NCBI GenBank assembly: GCA_900752215.1
Contig: CAADUO010000002.1
Coordinates: 1 to 49,548, forward strand
Direction of reading: 5' to 3'
Source: an uncultured Collinsella sp.
GTDB lineage: Bacteria > Actinomycetota > Coriobacteriia > Coriobacteriales > Coriobacteriaceae
Length of the DNA stretch: 49,548 nt
This document shows positions 46,264-49,548 of this stretch, one piece after another. The notes beneath the pieces are model-generated. The model saw only the letters and a list, made by a program, of their open reading frames with translations, was not told the origin of the DNA and did no database searches. A program made the position numbers and the translations under genes. Position 1 is the stretch's first letter. Each line of letters starts with the position of its first letter.

Positions 46264-49089
46264 ATGCCCGCCAGCAAGAAAGAGGCAAAGGAGTTCGTCA
46301 AACGGTGGAAGAAGCGCCTCGGTGCCATCCCCGCAGGCTCCAACAACGAGCAGCAGGATACGCAGAAGTTCTGGGTCGACCTGCTCATCAACGTCCTGGG
46401 CATTCCGTCCAACACCATAGACAGCTTCGTCGACTTCGAGCGCAAGGTGAGAGGCCGTCGCATCGACGTGTTCGTCTCCGACCACAACTTCCTCTGCGAG
46501 CAGAAGTCGTGGGGCATCGACCTCGACAAGCCAGAACCCAGGAACGGCGGCATGGAGACGCCGCTCCAGCAGGCCATGTGGTACGCGCGGCACCTGCCGT
46601 ACTCCGAGCGCCCGCGCTGGGTGATGACGTGCAACTTCGGGACCTTCCGCCTCTACGATCTCGACAACGAGCGGCCCGAGGACACCGTGCAGGAGTTCTC
46701 CCTCGAAGAGCTCCCGGACAGCCTGTATCTCCTGTCCTTCCTGACCTCCAACGAGACGAGCCGCCTGCACAAGGAACAGCAGCTCTCCATCGAGGCTGGG
46801 GCCTACGTCTCCAGGCTCTACGATGCCCTTGCCAAGCAGTACCACCACATTGAGGAAAAGGGCGAGCGGGCACAAGAGGAGCAGCGCTCCCTCAACGTGC
46901 TCATCACCCGAATCATCTTCCTGCTCTACGCTGAGGACGCCGACCTCCTGCAATCGCACCAGGCGTTCGGCAGGTACTGCGAGGGAGACCCCGCGAAGCT
47001 CCGCCGAAAACTGGTCGATTTGTTTGAGACGATCGACACGCCCCTAGAGCAGAGGGACGAGTACATGGACGAGGACCTCGCGGCCTTCCCCTACGTGAAC
47101 GGCGGTCTGTTCTCCGACTCCTCCATCATCGTCCCGCAGATGACCCCGGAGATCCTCGAGGCCATCACCGACGCGTCCCAGGACTTCGACTGGCGCGAGA
47201 TCTCGGGCGTCATCTTCGGCGGCGTGTTCGAGGGCACGCTGAACCCCGAGACGCGCCACGCCGGGGGCATGCACTACACGAGCGTCGAGAACATCGAGCG
47301 CTGCCTCAAGCCGCTCTTCCTCGACGAGCTGTGGGACGAACTGCACGAGGCCGAGGGCGAGAAGACAGCTGCCAAGCGCAAGCAGGCCCTGGCGAGGCTG
47401 CACGACAAGGTGGCCTCCATCACCATCGGCGACCCGGCATGCGGCTCGGGCAACTTCCTTACCGAGGCTTACCGGCAGCTGCGCACCATCGAGAACCGAA
47501 TCATCGAGGACGAGCTCAGCGAGGAGACCGGCAATGCGGGGCAGACGTCCCTCGTCGTTGCGCAAGACAGCCCTGTCCGCGTGTCCCTGGACCAGCTGTA
47601 CGGCATCGAGATAAACGACTTCGCCGTCTCGGTCGCTAAGACCGCCCTTTGGATCACCGAGGAGCAGATGCTCCGAAAGACGCAGGAGATATACGTCGAC
47701 TACGACTTCGACTTCCTGCCGCTCAGGAGCCTCAGCAACCTCCATGAGGGCAACGCCCTCAAGACCGATTGGTCCGAGGTGTTCCCCGACGACCTCACCT
47801 ACCTCGTGGGCAATCCGCCCTTCCTTGGGGCCCGTAACCAGTCCAAGGAGCAGAAGGCGGAGCTCCTCGAGGTCTTCGACGGAGCGAAGAACGCAGGCAA
47901 CATCGACTACTGCGGGGCCTGGTACATGAAGGCCGCGAGGTTCACGCGGGGAAAGCGCACGCGCTGCGCCCTGGTCTCTACCAACTCGATATGTCAGGGC
48001 GAGCAGGTTGCCAACCTCTGGAAACCCCTGTACGACCTGGGTATCCACATCGACTTCGCGCACAACACGTTCAGGTGGGACAACGAGGCCGCGGACAAGG
48101 CACACGTGTTCTGTGTCATCGTCGGGTTCTCCCGCGAGTCGGGGACCAAGACGCTCTTCTACCACGCGACCCCGGACAGCGACGAAGAACAGATTCCCAC
48201 GGCTCGAATCAATGCGTATCTGAAAGACGCTCCGGACGTTTTTGTCTACAGCAGAAGTAAGCCATTATCAGATGTTCCAGAAATGGGAATAGGCTCCCAG
48301 CCTATAGACGACGGCAATTACCTTTTCACTGATGAGCAGAAAATCGAATTCTTGCAAAGTGAACCTGGTGCAGAGAAATTCTTTCACAAGTGGCTTGGAT
48401 CACAAGAATTTATCCGTGGCAAAAGCCGTTGGTGTTTATGGCTTGGGAACGCAAATTGGGATGAGCTAAAGAATCTGCCTAAATGCAGGGAAAGGGTTGA
48501 AGCGGTACGCCGGTATCGGCTCAAGAGCAAGAGAAGTCAGACCGTTAAGGCTGCGGAGTGCCCTGCCCATTTTGGAACTGAAATCCTGTCGGATACAGAT
48601 TCAATTTTGATACCAGAGGTTTCATCAAGCCGAAGGCGATACATCCCAATGGGGTTCGTCGATGCTGAGGTCTTTTGTAGCAATATAGTTCGTCTTATCC
48701 CAAATGCAACTCTCTATCAATATGGGGTGTTGCAGTCCCAATTTCATAATGCATGGGTTAGGGTCGTGACCGGAAGACTGAAAGATGATTATCAGTACTC
48801 GGCCGGTATTGACTACAACAACTTCGTCTGGCCCGAGCCCACGGAATCCCAACGCGAGGAAGTCGAGCACTGCGCCCAGGCCGTGCTCGATGCCCGTGAC
48901 GCCCAAGAGGGTGCGACGCTCGCGGACATGTACGATCCAAAGAACGAAACGTTCTTCCCCGAGCTGATGGCGGCGCACAAGGCGCTCGACACTGCCGTTG
49001 AGGCCGCCTATGGCGTTGATTTCGGCGGAGACGAGGAGAAGATTGTCGCCCACCTCTTCAACTTGTACGCCGAGAGGGTCGGGGCGTAG
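46264..49089 (+). CDS. MmeI-like type IIL (type IIG) restriction-modification enzyme
   Basis: 941 residues, a single chain with both activities. N-terminal endonuclease with Asp68 (RRIDVF) and Glu79-Gln80-Lys81 (CEQKSWG), matching the D-X10-ExK of MmeI. The gamma-class adenine methylase domain has motif I DPACGSGNF (~390-398) and motif IV NPPF (~517). The target-recognition segment (~650-850) follows. The ATG follows AGGAGG. The segment at 48200-48780 is visibly AT-richer than the flanks, consistent with a recognition domain exchanged by recombination. No separate specificity gene is present. Recognition sequence cannot be read. Alternative: a BREX-type PglX, but the nuclease motif favours IIL. 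Confidence 0.85.
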   Translation: MPASKKEAKEFVKRWKKRLGAIPAGSNNEQQDTQKFWVDLLINVLGIPSNTIDSFVDFERKVRGRRIDVFVSDHNFLCEQKSWGIDLDKPEPRNGGMETPLQQAMWYARHLPYSERPRWVMTCNFGTFRLYDLDNERPEDTVQEFSLEELPDSLYLLSFLTSNETSRLHKEQQLSIEAGAYVSRLYDALAKQYHHIEEKGERAQEEQRSLNVLITRIIFLLYAEDADLLQSHQAFGRYCEGDPAKLRRKLVDLFETIDTPLEQRDEYMDEDLAAFPYVNGGLFSDSSIIVPQMTPEILEAITDASQDFDWREISGVIFGGVFEGTLNPETRHAGGMHYTSVENIERCLKPLFLDELWDELHEAEGEKTAAKRKQALARLHDKVASITIGDPACGSGNFLTEAYRQLRTIENRIIEDELSEETGNAGQTSLVVAQDSPVRVSLDQLYGIEINDFAVSVAKTALWITEEQMLRKTQEIYVDYDFDFLPLRSLSNLHEGNALKTDWSEVFPDDLTYLVGNPPFLGARNQSKEQKAELLEVFDGAKNAGNIDYCGAWYMKAARFTRGKRTRCALVSTNSICQGEQVANLWKPLYDLGIHIDFAHNTFRWDNEAADKAHVFCVIVGFSRESGTKTLFYHATPDSDEEQIPTARINAYLKDAPDVFVYSRSKPLSDVPEMGIGSQPIDDGNYLFTDEQKIEFLQSEPGAEKFFHKWLGSQEFIRGKSRWCLWLGNANWDELKNLPKCRERVEAVRRYRLKSKRSQTVKAAECPAHFGTEILSDTDSILIPEVSSSRRRYIPMGFVDAEVFCSNIVRLIPNATLYQYGVLQSQFHNAWVRVVTGRLKDDYQYSAGIDYNNFVWPEPTESQREEVEHCAQAVLDARDAQEGATLADMYDPKNETFFPELMAAHKALDTAVEAAYGVDFGGDEEKIVAHLFNLYAERVGA

Positions 49090-49548
49090 CAATCGGCCTT
49101 GCGGCCGATGGGTCCCGCTTATGGGCGGGACCCCCGCGACGCGCGGCGTCGCTCTCGCTGCGGCTCCCTGGCAACGCTCCCCAGGGTCGCGTTTCGTCCG
49201 CCTCCGCTCACACCGGCCCCACCCGGCGAACGGCTGCGCTCGATGGCTTCCAGAAGTCGCCATCGCTCCGCCGTGGTCGCCGGGCGGGGCCTCTCGCGCC
49301 GGGTCGCCGAGCGCCGTCGTGCGACGCTCCCCATGGGTCGCGTCTCCTCGGCGTCGGCTCAACCGTCGCTCACCTGCCCGGGCTCGCGTTGCCTCGGCAA
49401 CCGGTTCGCTCCGTGCAGGCAAGATATGGATTCCGTTGCACGGAATCATCTTGCCCGCCTGCGGCGGGGGGGGGAGCCGCCCCCCGGGGGGGCGCCGCCC
49501 AGGGCCAAAAAAAAGGGGCGGGGCGGGTGTTGGGGAACCGGCCCCAAG
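49090..49548. other. 459-bp palindromic, GC-rich window end
   Basis: Begins CGGCCTTGCGGCCG and GGTCCCGC/GCGGGACC right after the stop (terminator-like). Then comes dense GC-rich sequence of short inverted stretches (GCGACGCGCGGCGTCGC). A clear hairpin GGCAAGAT(A)TGGATTCCG-TTGCA-CGGAATCATCTTGCC is at 49418-49454. The last 80 bases are long runs of G, C and A, which suggest sequencing error at a contig end. I see no gene. Confidence 0.6.

Noticed and set aside
48625..49449. Leftward 274-codon frame across the end of the restriction gene
   Set aside because: It is antisense to the coding C-terminus and continues into palindromic low-quality sequence; arginine-rich and without motifs.

Overview
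The window reads as chromosomal DNA of a high-GC anaerobic actinobacterium of the class Coriobacteriia, most likely Collinsella or a close relative. Reasons: a dnaK-grpE-dnaJ-hspR operon of the actinobacterial type, membrane-anchored LuxR regulators, mannose-family PTS genes with a ManO-like (DUF956) protein, hydrogenase-maturation genes, and bacterial tRNA and RBS signals in a GC-rich background. The genus is an inference. Almost all of the window is ordinary dense core chromosome. The last 3.7 kb, after a tRNA-Arg, looks accessory.

Layout. 1-7.6 kb: sugar and nucleotide genes (6-phospho-beta-glucosidase, a membrane LuxR regulator, pyrE, an RpiR regulator divergent from PTS glucose IIA, a lipoprotein). 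7.6-14.3 kb: a leftward nickel/hydrogenase maturation cluster (small protein, nikR, hypF, hypC, hypD, hypE, then a gph-like phosphatase). 14.5-17.6 kb: trxA, an unknown protein and an Agr-type sensor/LytTR regulator pair. 17.8-22.1 kb: the nadA-nadB-nadC-niaR NAD operon, with a large perfect palindrome over its promoter, and a small ferredoxin. 22.5-27 kb: dnaK-grpE-dnaJ-hspR. 27.4-29.7 kb: an aconitase-family hydratase. 30-31.6 kb: two orphan membrane-anchored proteins. 32-34.6 kb: clpB, carrying the same 27-bp operator-like site as dnaK. 34.8-38.5 kb: small and membrane proteins and a TetR regulator. 38.7-42 kb: a multidomain Fe-S/FAD oxidoreductase followed by hypA. 42.4-45.7 kb: mannose-type PTS IIAB-IIC-IID and DUF956. 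45.8 kb: tRNA-Arg(CCT). 46.3-49.1 kb: an MmeI-like restriction-modification enzyme. The final 450 bp are palindromic, homopolymer-rich and probably a poor-quality contig edge.

The most unusual feature is the intergenic DNA. At least four families of inverted repeats, several with long perfect arms, sit mostly just after stop codons. The most elaborate is a composite element of two hairpins plus a third palindrome, present three times (after pyrE, after the lipoprotein gene and after hspR). It begins 0-3 nt after a TAG stop each time, and its stems are preserved although their sequences differ. No transposase is visible here. I regard these as REP-like or terminator-like mobile palindromes, and the composite element as the best candidate for something undescribed.

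Functional links supported by sequence: HspR with the dnaK and clpB sites; NiaR with the nadA palindrome; the RpiR-type regulator with a 61-62 bp block shared by the crr and bglA upstream regions; and a TetR regulator with twin palindromes between it and the oxidoreductase gene. No hydrogenase structural genes and no hypB are in the window, so the maturation genes must serve enzymes encoded elsewhere.
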